A stretch of 64,000 bases of DNA from Moorena sp. SIOASIH (GCF_010671925.1 NZ_JAAHIH010000003.1:1054001-1118000), one strand, 5' to 3'. Shown: positions 44,292 through 52,966, numbered from the stretch's first letter. Numbers and translations: made by a program. Notes: generated by a model not told the origin, from the letters alone.

Positions 44292-44618
44292 GTCCTTAAG
44301 CGCTATGAAAACTGGCGCAAGCAAGAGAATCTGGTCATCTTAGGGTTTACTGATATAGCACTACGCATTAAGGTTAGGACATTGATACAAGCAGCAAAAG
44401 CTGTTTTAGTAAACTGTTGCCTTTTGCCTTTTGCCTCTTGCCTTGCGCGTAGCGCTATACCCTCGATCGGATGTTTTCCAACAACTGGTTACCAATAGTG
44501 GGGATAGGCCGTCTAGGGTTATGGATGCTGCGCCGGATTCGTCCAGTCAAAATTTATGCTTTACAGTTGATGACTGGTTTAAGGGGAAACATTCCTCAAG
44601 TGGCTCAACAATAGAGCA
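44292..44618 (+). pseudogene. Duplicated 3' end of the UbiH-like gene, split by a small element
   Basis: Matches 35015-35239 with about a dozen mismatches in 225 bases, including the stop and the next bases TAGAGCA. The first 60 or so bases are identical. A 102-bp element interrupts it at 44356. It does not form a functional gene. Confidence 0.9.
44356..44457. mobile_element. 102-bp MITE-like element with TA target duplication
   Basis: Ends TAGCACTACGC and GCGTAGCGCTA (10 of 11 inverted), flanked by TA on both sides. The intact UbiH gene shows the empty site (CCGATACCCTGG), so insertion and TA duplication are directly visible. The interior has TTAGGACATT and a heptamer array TTGCCTT (three to four units). 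Second copy at 59775-59891. Confidence 0.85.
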
Positions 44619-44631
44619 ATGGCTCTCTTAC

Positions 44632-45255
44632 TCAAGTACTGCTAGAGAGCGCTGCGATCAGAATTCTGGTTAAGGGTTCTAAATCGGTTGGTACGCGGTA
44701 GAGAGTCAATTGTTGGGTGATTAATTTGTCTTGACGGTGCAGAATACCAAACTGCCAGATTGTTCCAGTTGAAACCGCTCCAAATAGCTGTGGCTGTTGC
44801 TCAACCGATGCGCATTTCTCCCACTGATCGAGGGCGATCAGTTCGACTGCCATCTGAGTGAAACCATTGGTAAGATCCTCTTGCTTTGCCTCAACCACTA
44901 ACAGATTAGTCGTTGTCCTGAGCAAATAGTCCAACGCCCCTTGAAGCTGATTGCTTACCTTGATTGAATACTCAATTCGCAACTGCGCCCTTGTGTAGTG
45001 AATCAAATCTGCCATCACAGGTGCAATTAACATCTCCCGCCGGGATTGTTCGTTGGTGAGATCGAGGTAAGGTAAGATTTCTTCGAGGCGTGATTGGCGC
45101 TCCTGCAATCGATCTAACTCACCCTGATATTGCCGCAAATTTAATAAGCTACGTTCTAGTGAATAGCCATATTCTGCCAAGATTTCATCCGTGGGAGTTT
45201 TGAGTTTGGCTATTTCACTGAAGCTATAAGAACGGTTGGGGTCGAGCAGAGACAT
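44632..45255 (-). CDS. Hypothetical protein, possible PD-(D/E)XK fold
   Basis: A 207-residue soluble protein. It begins MSLLDPNRSYSFSEIAKLKT and has a coiled-coil stretch with LQERQSRLEEILPYLDL. The later LQGALDYLLRTTTNLLVVEAK has the Asp, then hydrophobic strand ending E-x-K, typical of nuclease-like PD-(D/E)XK cores; the family is common in cyanobacteria without a known role. It sits between two pieces of duplicated UbiH 3' sequence (44292-44618 and about 45284-45330), so the gene itself seems to be a late arrival in that duplicate. No operon partner. Confidence 0.6.
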   Translation of the reverse strand: MSLLDPNRSYSFSEIAKLKTPTDEILAEYGYSLERSLLNLRQYQGELDRLQERQSRLEEILPYLDLTNEQSRREMLIAPVMADLIHYTRAQLRIEYSIKVSNQLQGALDYLLRTTTNLLVVEAKQEDLTNGFTQMAVELIALDQWEKCASVEQQPQLFGAVSTGTIWQFGILHRQDKLITQQLTLYRVPTDLEPLTRILIAALSSST

Positions 45256-45283
45256 AGGATGGAAACCAGAAATCAGCGATTAA

Positions 45284-45330
45284 GGGAAAATATTCCTCAA
45301 GTGGCTCTACAATCAAGCATCGCTTAAGTC
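45284..45330 (+). repeat. Third fragment of the UbiH 3' end
   Basis: GGAAAATATTCCTCAAGTGG and the next 25 or so bases resemble the last codons and the 3' flank of the UbiH gene (35210-35255), including AAGCATC against GAGCATC downstream of the stop. It continues the duplicate that ends at 44618, beyond the inserted gene. Confidence 0.65.
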
Positions 45331-45674
45331 AATAGAACACTACTTTCTAGTTTGGCTTACCTCGTCAAGCCAGTAAGACCTCGACAAAAATGTTTAGTTT
45401 CGTATAGCGTTGTCGAGGATTTACTTTTTGTGTGTTAAGTGACTCGATATTTTGAGCCATAAACGTCTTGATCCGGAACAAGTTTATTGATAGTTTATGA
45501 TTAAAATATATAATTATAACACAGATAGAATGTTTTTTTTCGTTAATCGTCCGATAAAATTTCAACAATCTTGACACTAACTACCCGCCACACCCCTCAC
45601 CCCATTACCAGTCGATATCTGTTATGGTATTGGTCTCAAAACTATTCATTTTAACTACCTAGACAGAGAAAAAT
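45331..45674. other. Intergenic region before pepA
   Basis: About 340 bases, AT-rich, with no gene that I can support; a 70-codon frame on the minus strand (45365-45577) lacks any coding sign. It should contain the pepA promoter. Confidence 0.4.
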
Positions 45675-47153
45675 ATGGAAATTCGAGGGATCGATACACC
45701 ACGGTTAGACTGGACTGGCGATGCCCTAGCCATTGGGTTATTTGAGGATGCTGTAGACCTGACTGGTGATTTAGCCGAGTTGGATCAGAAACTGGCTGGT
45801 ACGATCACAGAATTGATCGAGGAAACAGAATTTAAGGGTAGCGCTAATAGTTCTGCTGTCACCCGTGTGGGATCCGGTAGCCCAATCCGTAAAATTATCC
45901 TGGTAGGATTGGGTAAACCTGATGACCTGAGCTTAGATACACTGCGCCGTGGGAGTGCCACAATTGCCCGGACTGCGAAACAGCAAAAGATTACAACTCT
46001 TGGAATTAGCCTACCTGTGGTTAATGATGACCCCACAGCAACAGCACAAGTGATCACTGAGGGGATAATCCTGGCACTACACCAAGATGATCGCTTTAAA
46101 TCGGAATCCGAGGATAAGGGTGCAAAGCTCGAACAGATTGATTTACTGGGATTGGCTGGGCAAGAAGCAGGGATTGATAAGGCTCATAAAATCTGTGAAG
46201 GTGTAATTTTGGCACGAGAGTTGGTAGCAGCACCAGCTAATCAGGTGACACCGATTAGTTTGGCTCAGACAGCAGAGGAACTGGCATCAGAGTATGGTTT
46301 TTCCCTGGAAATCTTGGACAGGGAAGCCTGTGAAGAATTGGGAATGGGTGCTTTCCTAGGGGTTGCCAAAGCCTCAGATCTGCCCCCCAAGTTTATTCAT
46401 ATGACCTATAAACCTGATGGTACTCCAAAACGCAAATTAGCGATTGTGGGTAAGGGGTTAACCTTTGACTCTGGTGGCTTGAATATTAAAGGTTCTGGTA
46501 GTGGCATCGAGACTATGAAAATCGATATGGGGGGTGCGGCTGCTACTTTGGGGACTGCTAAGGTAATTGGTCAGTTAAAGCCAGATGTCGAAGTTCACTT
46601 TATCAGTGCGGCCACGGAGAATATGATTAGTGGTCATGCCATGCACCCAGGGGATATTCTTACTGCTTCTAATGGTAAGACGATTGAGGTCAATAATACC
46701 GATGCAGAAGGAAGACTGACCCTAGCAGATGCTTTAGTGTTTGCCGAAAAATTAGAGGTGGATGCGATCGCAGATTTAGCTACCTTGACTGGTGCCTGTG
46801 TTGTAGCATTGGGCAATGATATTGCTGGTTTATGGACAACTGATGAAACAATAGCGCAACAGTTTAAAGATGCAGCAGAAGCGGCTGGTGAAAAATTATG
46901 GCAGATGCCCATGGAAGAAAAGTACTTTGAGGGATTAAAATCTCAAATTGCTGATTTCAAAAATACTGGGCCCCGTGCAGGTGGTTCGATTACGGCAGCC
47001 TTGTTCTTGAAGGAATTTGTTAAGGAAACTCCTTGGGTACATATCGATATTGCTGGAACAGTTTGGAGTGAAAAAGAAAATGGTTGTAATAATTCTGGTG
47101 CCACTGGATTTCCAGTTCGTACTTTGGTGAATTGGGTATTGAGTGAGACTTAG
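45675..47153 (+). CDS. pepA: Leucyl aminopeptidase (M17)
   Basis: A 492-residue M17 cytosol aminopeptidase. The N-terminal macro-like domain is followed by the catalytic domain: VGKGLTFDSGGLNIKGSGS, the Lys and Asp metal ligands in KIDMGGAAATLG, and the hallmark NTDAEGRLTLADAL with Asp and Glu ligands plus the catalytic Arg. It forms hexamers with two metal ions per subunit and removes N-terminal residues during peptide turnover in the cytoplasm; some homologues also bind DNA. Start ATG at 45675 follows AGAGAAAAAT, a weak site. Length is normal. Confidence 0.96.
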   Translation: MEIRGIDTPRLDWTGDALAIGLFEDAVDLTGDLAELDQKLAGTITELIEETEFKGSANSSAVTRVGSGSPIRKIILVGLGKPDDLSLDTLRRGSATIARTAKQQKITTLGISLPVVNDDPTATAQVITEGIILALHQDDRFKSESEDKGAKLEQIDLLGLAGQEAGIDKAHKICEGVILARELVAAPANQVTPISLAQTAEELASEYGFSLEILDREACEELGMGAFLGVAKASDLPPKFIHMTYKPDGTPKRKLAIVGKGLTFDSGGLNIKGSGSGIETMKIDMGGAAATLGTAKVIGQLKPDVEVHFISAATENMISGHAMHPGDILTASNGKTIEVNNTDAEGRLTLADALVFAEKLEVDAIADLATLTGACVVALGNDIAGLWTTDETIAQQFKDAAEAAGEKLWQMPMEEKYFEGLKSQIADFKNTGPRAGGSITAALFLKEFVKETPWVHIDIAGTVWSEKENGCNNSGATGFPVRTLVNWVLSET

Positions 47154-47163
47154 GGTAATCGGT

Positions 47164-47211
47164 AGAATGCAGAATGTAGAATGCAGAATGCAGAATGTAG
47201 AATGTAGAATT
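47164..47211. repeat. Heptamer tandem repeat AGAATGY
   Basis: Six to seven copies of AGAATGC or AGAATGT directly after pepA. Confidence 0.8.
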
Positions 47212-47309
47212 GCTATCCTAGGGTGGCTATGATAAATTAGTATAAAATAATAAATAGCCATAGCCCTTACTAATTAAGGTTTTGAGTAACTTAAAAATGC
47301 AATTTTAAT

Positions 47310-47594
47310 AAAAGCGATGCAGAGGTGCGACCCGTGGCGAATTTAATTACGGGTCAAGGGCACCATTACGGTCTTGGGGAGGCAGTGCGGTCAAAGACGA
47401 AACCTTAGAGAGGGTCGCCTTATTTCATATAACTTAAAAGTATGACCCATAACCTGTCCCTATAAAGGCGACCCTCTCTTACGGTAACTTCAAAGGGGGT
47501 CTCCCCCATGACCAACTGCCGTGGTTTCCACGGGGCTTTCAAGGTGCGGACGCAGGTGACCCACGCAGCCCCTCCCCATGAGGGACTGCATCAA
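47310..47594. repeat. Interspersed repeat with GCGATGCAG / CTGCATCAA ends, enlarged copy
   Basis: Same ends as the repeat at 16983-17148. Nested inside are a GGTGCGACCC hairpin (47331-47370) and stem-loop copy 3 (47399-47491), so this copy is a composite of three repeat families. Confidence 0.7.
47399..47491. ncRNA. Covarying stem-loop element, copy 3
   Basis: Starts GAAACC, ends ACGGTAACTTC. A perfect 15-bp stem (47407-47421 with 47465-47479) encloses a loop sharing GACCCATAACC and CTATAAAGG with the other copies. The stem differs from copies 1 and 2 on both strands in a compensating way. Confidence 0.5.
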
Positions 47595-47692
47595 TACAAT
47601 GTATTTTGAGTTGATTGAATCCCTTGCTATTTAAGAGGTAATCGCTGATTTAAACTACTCATTTACTATAATTAGTCTAAGAGAGCCTGTAT

Positions 47693-48465
47693 AATTCTCA
47701 ATTCTCAATTCTCAATTCTCAATTCTCAATTCTCAATTCTCAATTCTCAATTCTCAATTCTCAATTCTCAATTCTCAATTCTCAATTCTCAATTCTCAAT
47801 TCTCAATTCTCAATTCTCAATTCTCAATTCTCAATTCTCAATTCTCAATTCTCAATTCTCAATTCTCAATTCTCAATTCTCAATTCTCAATTCTCAATTC
47901 TCAATTCTCAATTCTCAATTCTCAATTCTCAATTCTCAATTCTCAATTCTCAATTCTCAATTCTCAATTCTCAATTCTCAATTCTCAATTCTCAATTCTC
48001 AATTCTCAATTCTCAATTCTCAATTCTCAATTCTCAATTCTCAATTCTCAATTCTCAATTCTCAATTCTCAATTCTCAATTCTCAATTCTCAATTCTCAA
48101 TTCTCAATTCTCAATTCTCAATTCTCAATTCTCAATTCTCAATTCTCAATTCTCAATTCTCAATTCTCAATTCTCAATTCTCAATTCTCAATTCTCAATT
48201 CTCAATTCTCAATTCTCAATTCTCAATTCTCAATTCTCAATTCTAAATTCTCAATTCTCAATTCTCAATTCTCAATTCTCAATTCTCAATTCTCAATTCT
48301 AAATTCTAAATTCTCAATTCTCAATTCTCAATTCTCAATTCTCAATTCTCAATTCTAAATTCTAAATTCTCAATTCTAAATTCTAAATTCTCAATTCTAA
48401 ATTCTAAATTCTAAATTCTAAATTCTAAATTCTAAATTCTAAATTCTAAATTCTAAATTCTAAAA
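47693..48465. repeat. Giant heptamer array (AATTCTC)n, about 110 units
   Basis: About 773 bp of uninterrupted period-7 sequence. The first 78 or so units are perfect AATTCTC; then units with C changed to A (AATTCTA) appear singly, in pairs, and finally as a block of about ten at the right end. No frame, no promoter signal. Confidence 0.97.
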
Positions 48466-48777
48466 TTAGGTAATCGGTAAATAACCCAACTATACTTAAG
48501 ATCATTAAGATCATTCCTTAGTTCAGCAACCCACTAGTAAGGCATGGCGGAAATAAAGATACCTTTCAAAAACAGCGAAAAACTTATTTAATAAGTATGC
48601 AATAATTTTGAATTTTAAATTCCGCCCAGCATTACTAGCTATGGGTTTTCAAGGAAAGCAATTGGGTAAGGTACATAATTTAGGAATTTTACGGCACAGG
48701 GAATAACTCCTGTGTACCTCATAAGTATGGAAAACGCTAGACATCGAACTGAAGTGTTAGAAGTTTATCAGCACTTT
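48466..48777. other. Intergenic region between heptamer array and antitoxin gene
   Basis: About 310 bases, AT-rich, containing AAGATCATTAAGATCATT and nothing else recognisable. A 63-codon frame at 48712 is the shadow of the antitoxin. Confidence 0.4.
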
Positions 48778-49179
48778 TTACATAAACAAACTTGGATCAA
48801 CTTGAAAAAAAATTCCCAACGTTTTGGCTTGATATTTGCTAATTTCTCGTTTTCCATTAACGATGTCATCAACGGTTTTTTGAGAGCCAATAATTCCCAC
48901 TAAATCCGCTGGTTTTATGTCTTTTTGATCCATTAAAAAAAGTAACATAGACTGAGGCTCAGATCTAATCCCTGGTGAGTAATAGTCTTGTTCAAATTTT
49001 TCAATTAATGTAATCAGCAATTCATAAATTTCATCTTCTTCTGGTGTTCGTTTAGGTCGGTGCATTAACTCTTCTACAAAAGCTAAAGCTTTTTCATTAT
49101 CTTCTTCTGTTTTAATCATTTTAGGTTGATATTTAATTAACAGTTTTTTGTATTGCTTTGTATTAAAAGTAAGGGTCAT
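48778..49179 (-). CDS. higA: HigA-type antitoxin
   Basis: A 133-residue HTH protein. The C-terminal half is the cro/C1-like fold of HigA antitoxins: SMLLFLMDQKDIKPADLVGI then SQKTVDDIVNGKREISKYQAKTLGIFFQVDPSLF. The N-terminal half (ALAFVEELMHRPKRTPEEDEI, ELLITLIEKFEQDYY) is the helical part seen in this subfamily. It would bind and silence HigB and repress the shared promoter. It overlaps the end of the toxin gene by 17 bases, the toxin coming first, which is the normal HigBA order. Confidence 0.88.
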   Translation of the reverse strand: MTLTFNTKQYKKLLIKYQPKMIKTEEDNEKALAFVEELMHRPKRTPEEDEIYELLITLIEKFEQDYYSPGIRSEPQSMLLFLMDQKDIKPADLVGIIGSQKTVDDIVNGKREISKYQAKTLGIFFQVDPSLFM

Positions 49180-49462
49180 TCTTCCAGTTATTATAGTCGT
49201 ATTCTGCGTGATTCAGAATATACTTGATATAAATTAAATGCTTTTCATAATCTATACTTACGATTAAGCGGTACTTATTCCCCTTAATATTAAAAACTGT
49301 AAAATTTCCTACTGCTTCAGCTTTCCTAAAAACCGATTGTACCTCAACTAAGTTAGACCAAGTGGCCTGATTGGCAATCTTATACCAGTTATCGAGAGCA
49401 TCATGGCAATCAGCGTGTTTTTCACTAAATTCCCGCAAACGTCGATAGCTGATCACATGCAT
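49163..49462 (-). CDS. higB: HigB-type toxin (RelE-like mRNA interferase)
   Basis: 99 residues from the Met of MHVISYRRLREFSEKHADCH. HigB landmarks: AL-D-WYKIANQATWSNLVEV, VGNFTVFNIKGNKYRLIVSI and IKYILNHAEYDYNNWK, the last being the conserved H-A-E-Y-D motif of ribosome-dependent mRNA-cutting HigB/RelE toxins. A longer frame (to 49498) adds twelve residues that run into a TnpB fragment and look accidental. Both genes are intact, so the pair is likely active. Confidence 0.88.
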   Translation of the reverse strand: MHVISYRRLREFSEKHADCHDALDNWYKIANQATWSNLVEVQSVFRKAEAVGNFTVFNIKGNKYRLIVSIDYEKHLIYIKYILNHAEYDYNNWKNDPYF

Positions 49463-49499
49463 TTGATATCCTCTTTGGTCCCCTGCATCTATACACAAC

Positions 49500-49715
49500 T
49501 CTCACTCCCTTTATTTTGAAACCAAAGAGAATAGAGCTATGCCAAGTTATGTTAACTAGCCCAATCAACTGTTGCTGAATCGGATTGCCTTGAATGGGAC
49601 TGGTCTTGAACTGGAGGGACAAAAATGATTGATAACGCCCAAATTTATTCAACCTGGGAAATCCATATTCTCTGGTTTTAAATGCTTCTATGGTGTTGTC
49701 CAGTCGTTTAATCAC
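49500..49715 (-). pseudogene. TnpB (IS891/IS1136/IS1341-type) N-terminal fragment
   Basis: The translation RLDNTIEAFKTREYGFPRLN, then KFGRYQSFLSLQFK and FKIKGVRVVYR, matches the middle of IS1341-type TnpB proteins (IxAFxxREYGFPRFK...GRYxSFxxLQFK). It lacks start, RuvC core and zinc finger, so it is a relic. The remaining part up to 50128 has a GTTTGCGTAGCGTGGCC repeat at 49888 and short inverted sequence, no other gene. Confidence 0.65.
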
Positions 49716-49887
49716 GTCCTGAGTTAGCTGAGAGTGAAAGGCTTTTTGGGGCTTGAAGCTCGAAGACAGATAAAATTATTATTCTTAAGGCCACAGTAAG
49801 TAGTTATGACTTTGAATACCAACCAATGATCAGCATATCACAATAATGGTCATGGTCACAGAGGACGCAGTGCGAACGCGCCCCGCG

Positions 49888-49921
49888 TGACCGTTTGCGT
49901 AGCGTGGCCTTTTGGCCAAGG
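49888..49921. repeat. Dispersed repeat GTTTGCGTAGCGTGGCC
   Basis: One mismatch from the copies at 12731 and 13761, followed by TTTTGGCCAAGG, a small palindrome. Confidence 0.75.
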
Positions 49922-50128
49922 TCAATCGCATTTTGGGAAGTCTGTAGGGTGGGCATTGCCTGGGAAAATCCCAAACCACTTCCAACGAAGTTTGGTCACC
50001 AATGCCCACCAACCAAGCTTGTTGATTCCCAACTGTTTGAGCCATCTCAGGCCAATGGGGTGCTTGTCACCATCAGCTAGCGCTAAGTGATAGGTTAAAA
50101 CAGAAGCCATCATTATCCCGATTGACAC

Positions 50129-51853
50129 TTGAAACCCCACTCTAGTTACTGGCAACTGCGACCTTACCTTCGTTCCCAACGCTTAACTCTGGCTCAGACA
50201 TTGGTTTGTACATTAGTATTCACCGTCTGCTGGCCCCTACTCCTTTGGCTATCTGAGCCCTTTTTTGCTGTCGTCGGACAGGGAAAACTGGTCAGGAGTC
50301 TTCAGCTAGCTGGGTTAGCTGCTGTTGTGTTTCTGACCCAGAAAATAGCGCAGTACTGTTTATATACCCTATCAGCAAAAGCTTCACTACAGATTGCCCT
50401 TCATTTACGCCAAAACGTTTTTAACCATTTGCAGCGCCTCAGTATTGGTTACTTTGAAGCTGCTAGAACTGGTGACCTTACCTACCGACTCACGGAAGAT
50501 CTCGATCGGATTGGGGAGGTGATTTACAAAATTGTTCGTGATTTTATTCCTTGTGTCTTGCAACTCATTGTAGTACTAACTGCTGTCATCTATATTAATC
50601 CAGAACTAACCCTAGCCATAGTAATTATTGCACCATTGATGGGCTTGTTGATTGGTTGGTTTGGGGAGCAGATCCGGAAATTCTCCCATCGCAGCCAAAA
50701 TCGGGTATCGGATTTGTCCGCAATGCTGACGGAAGTGTTTAGCGGGATTCGGTTAATCCAAGCTTTTGCCGCAGAAGACTATACCCTGGAAAAATTTAGT
50801 CAAGAAGCGGAAAACAACCGCAAAGCCAAGTATGCTGCTGAACGCCTCAGAGCAATTCAGTTTCCAATAGTTGGTTTTCTCGAAGCGTTGTGCTTTTTGT
50901 TACTATTATTGTTGGGAGCATGGCAGATTGCTGAGGGTAACCTCACCGCTTCCAAGTTTGTCAGTTACGGTATCGGTGTTGCCATGTTGATTGATCCGAT
51001 CAACATCTTAACCCAAAACTATAATGAGTTCAAACAGGGAGAAGCATCGATAGACCGAATCTTTGAACTATTTGCCCTTGAGCCAACGGTAATCGAAAAG
51101 CCAAGCGCTACAGTTTTACCCCCAGCGACGGGTAGGGTGGAATACTGTAATGTCAGCTTTGCTTATCAACCTGGTGAGCCTGTACTGAGAAATTTGAATT
51201 TAGAAATTGCTCCGGGAGAGGCGATCGCATTAGTAGGCGCTTCGGGTGCTGGTAAAACTACTTTGGTTAATCTCCTGCCCCGCTTCTATGATCCGCAAGC
51301 TGGGGAAATCCTGATTGATGGGATCAATATCCAAGATATTACCCTCAATAGTCTAAGGCGTCAGATTGGGATTGTTCCCCAGGATACCACTCTCTTTTCA
51401 GGTACTATTGCTCAGAATATTGCCTTTGGTCAGTTAAAACCTGACTTTAAAGCTGTTCAGGAAGCGGCTAAGATTGCCAATGCTCACCAGTTCATTATTA
51501 AACTATCCCAAGGATATCACACTTGGGTAGGGGAGAGGGGAATTAATTTATCGGGAGGGCAACGACAACGGATTGCGATCGCACGAGCGGTACTGCTCGA
51601 TCCTAGAATCTTGATTCTCGATGAAGCCACCTCCGCTTTAGACTCAGAATCAGAAGCCTTAGTACAAGAAGCCTTAGAACGGATTATGAAAGATCGCACT
51701 GTTTTTATTATTGCTCACCGATTGGCAACCGTGCGCCGTGCTGATCGGATTTTGGTAGTAGAACAAGGACGAATTGTTGAATCGGGAAACCATGAGGAAC
51801 TGTTAGATAAAGGTGGTCGTTATGCTCGGTTTTATGCTCAGCAATTTAATTGA
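50129..51853 (+). CDS. ABC exporter, fused permease and ATPase (MsbA/HepA-like)
   Basis: A 574-residue half-transporter from TTG at 50129. Six membrane helices occupy residues 15-310; the ATPase has Walker A GASGAGKTT, Q-loop GIVPQDTTLFSG, signature LSGGQRQRIAIARA, Walker B ILILDEATSALDSES and H-loop IIAHRLAT. It works as a homodimer exporting lipids, glycolipids or other hydrophobic compounds; in heterocystous species the relative HepA exports envelope glycan. The substrate here is open. It is separated by about 400 bases with inverted heptamer arrays from the next transporter gene. Confidence 0.93.
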   Translation: MKPHSSYWQLRPYLRSQRLTLAQTLVCTLVFTVCWPLLLWLSEPFFAVVGQGKLVRSLQLAGLAAVVFLTQKIAQYCLYTLSAKASLQIALHLRQNVFNHLQRLSIGYFEAARTGDLTYRLTEDLDRIGEVIYKIVRDFIPCVLQLIVVLTAVIYINPELTLAIVIIAPLMGLLIGWFGEQIRKFSHRSQNRVSDLSAMLTEVFSGIRLIQAFAAEDYTLEKFSQEAENNRKAKYAAERLRAIQFPIVGFLEALCFLLLLLLGAWQIAEGNLTASKFVSYGIGVAMLIDPINILTQNYNEFKQGEASIDRIFELFALEPTVIEKPSATVLPPATGRVEYCNVSFAYQPGEPVLRNLNLEIAPGEAIALVGASGAGKTTLVNLLPRFYDPQAGEILIDGINIQDITLNSLRRQIGIVPQDTTLFSGTIAQNIAFGQLKPDFKAVQEAAKIANAHQFIIKLSQGYHTWVGERGINLSGGQRQRIAIARAVLLDPRILILDEATSALDSESEALVQEALERIMKDRTVFIIAHRLATVRRADRILVVEQGRIVESGNHEELLDKGGRYARFYAQQFN

Positions 51854-51857
51854 TCTA

Positions 51858-51973
51858 GTCAAGGGAATCGGGAACAGGGAATCGGGAATCGGGAATCGGG
51901 AACAGGGAATCGGGAATCGGGAATCGGGAACAGGGAATCGGGAATCGGGAATCGGGAATCGGGAATCGGGAAT
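51858..51973. repeat. Heptamer array GGGAATC / GGGAACA
   Basis: About 16 units, mixing GGGAATC and GGGAACA, starting right after the ABC exporter stop. The reverse-complement unit TGTTCCC is arrayed at 52157-52195, so a hairpin bridging some 180 bases could form. Confidence 0.9.
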
Positions 51974-52156
51974 AGTAGACAATAATTATCACAATTTATT
52001 GATAATTTATATCTAGTCATTACTCTTGAAATAATTAATCATGACTTAGAGCAATTTGTAGATATTTTAATTATAAAAATGAATGGAAGAAAAAAGATTG
52101 ATTAAATTTTGAAATTGGCAATAATAAATAACTTAGGTTGAATGCTAAATACTCTA

Positions 52157-52195
52157 TTCCCTGTTCCCTGTTCCCTGTTCCCTGTTCCCTGTTCC
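52157..52195. repeat. Heptamer array TGTTCCC
   Basis: Five or so copies, the exact complement of the GGGAACA units about 200 bases upstream. It lies 60 bases before the ATPase gene of the next transporter. Confidence 0.9.
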
Positions 52196-52255
52196 CAGAT
52201 TCGCTGTTCCCTAAAAACTTAGAAATACGTACTTAATAAAGTCGCCAACCGCTAT

Positions 52256-52966
52256 ATGAACAATGAACCTATTTTCCAAGTGCGTGACGTGACTAAAACC
52301 TATCAGATGGGGGAGGTGAATGTTCAGGCACTAAAATCCGTTACTATTGACCTCTATGCAGGAGAATTTGTAGTATTGCTTGGTCCGTCTGGAAGTGGCA
52401 AGTCCACTCTGCTGAATATTCTCGGAGGACTTGATGTTCCCTCCTTCGGACAAGTTAAATTCTATAATCGTGATCTATCAACTGCTGATGATCGTGCTCT
52501 TACCCGCTTTCGTAGGGAGTGCGTCGGTTTTGTGTTCCAATTCTATAATTTGATTCCCAGCTTGACGGCTCAGGAAAATGTTGCTCTGGTGACCGAAATT
52601 GCTCCTCGTCCGATGCGTCCTCGGGAAGCTTTGGGACTAGTGGGACTGGAGCATCGCCTTAACCATTTTCCAGCTCAATTATCTGGGGGTGAACAACAAC
52701 GGGTTGCGATCGCTCGTGCTATTGCCAAACGTCCTCAAGTGCTCCTATGTGATGAACCAACCGGAGCGTTAGACTTTCAGACCGGTAAGCTAGTATTGAA
52801 TGTATTAGAGCGAGTGAATCAAGAATTGGGAACAACTACTGCTGTAATTACTCACAATGCTGGAATTGCGGCTATGGCAGATCGGGTGATTACCATGCGT
52901 AGTGGTGAGATTATTAGTGTACATGGTAATCAGACTAAGATTGCTCCTGAGGATTTAGACTGGTAA
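52256..52966 (+). CDS. ABC transporter ATPase (MacB/LolD/DevA type)
   Basis: A 236-residue ATPase: Walker A GPSGSGKSTLLNILGGLD, Q-loop FVFQFYNLIPSLTA, signature LSGGEQQRVAIARA, Walker B VLLCDEPTGALD and the H-loop VITHN. The GLD and NLIP motifs are typical of MacB/LolD/DevA ATPases that drive mechanotransmission through FtsX-type permeases. Its permease (54698) and membrane fusion protein (57208) follow on the same strand, but a TnpB element now lies between ATPase and permease, so their cotranscription may be weakened. Confidence 0.93.
   Translation: MNNEPIFQVRDVTKTYQMGEVNVQALKSVTIDLYAGEFVVLLGPSGSGKSTLLNILGGLDVPSFGQVKFYNRDLSTADDRALTRFRRECVGFVFQFYNLIPSLTAQENVALVTEIAPRPMRPREALGLVGLEHRLNHFPAQLSGGEQQRVAIARAIAKRPQVLLCDEPTGALDFQTGKLVLNVLERVNQELGTTTAVITHNAGIAAMADRVITMRSGEIISVHGNQTKIAPEDLDW

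Noticed and set aside
44271..44498. 75-codon frame over the duplicated UbiH end
   Set aside because: It joins UbiH codons to MITE sequence; a chimera of insertion, not a gene.
45365..45577. 70-codon minus-strand frame before pepA
   Set aside because: AT-rich chance frame with no motif or ribosome binding site.
47693..48465. CRISPR array
   Set aside because: The unit is seven bases with no spacers; it is a simple tandem repeat. No cas gene is in the window.
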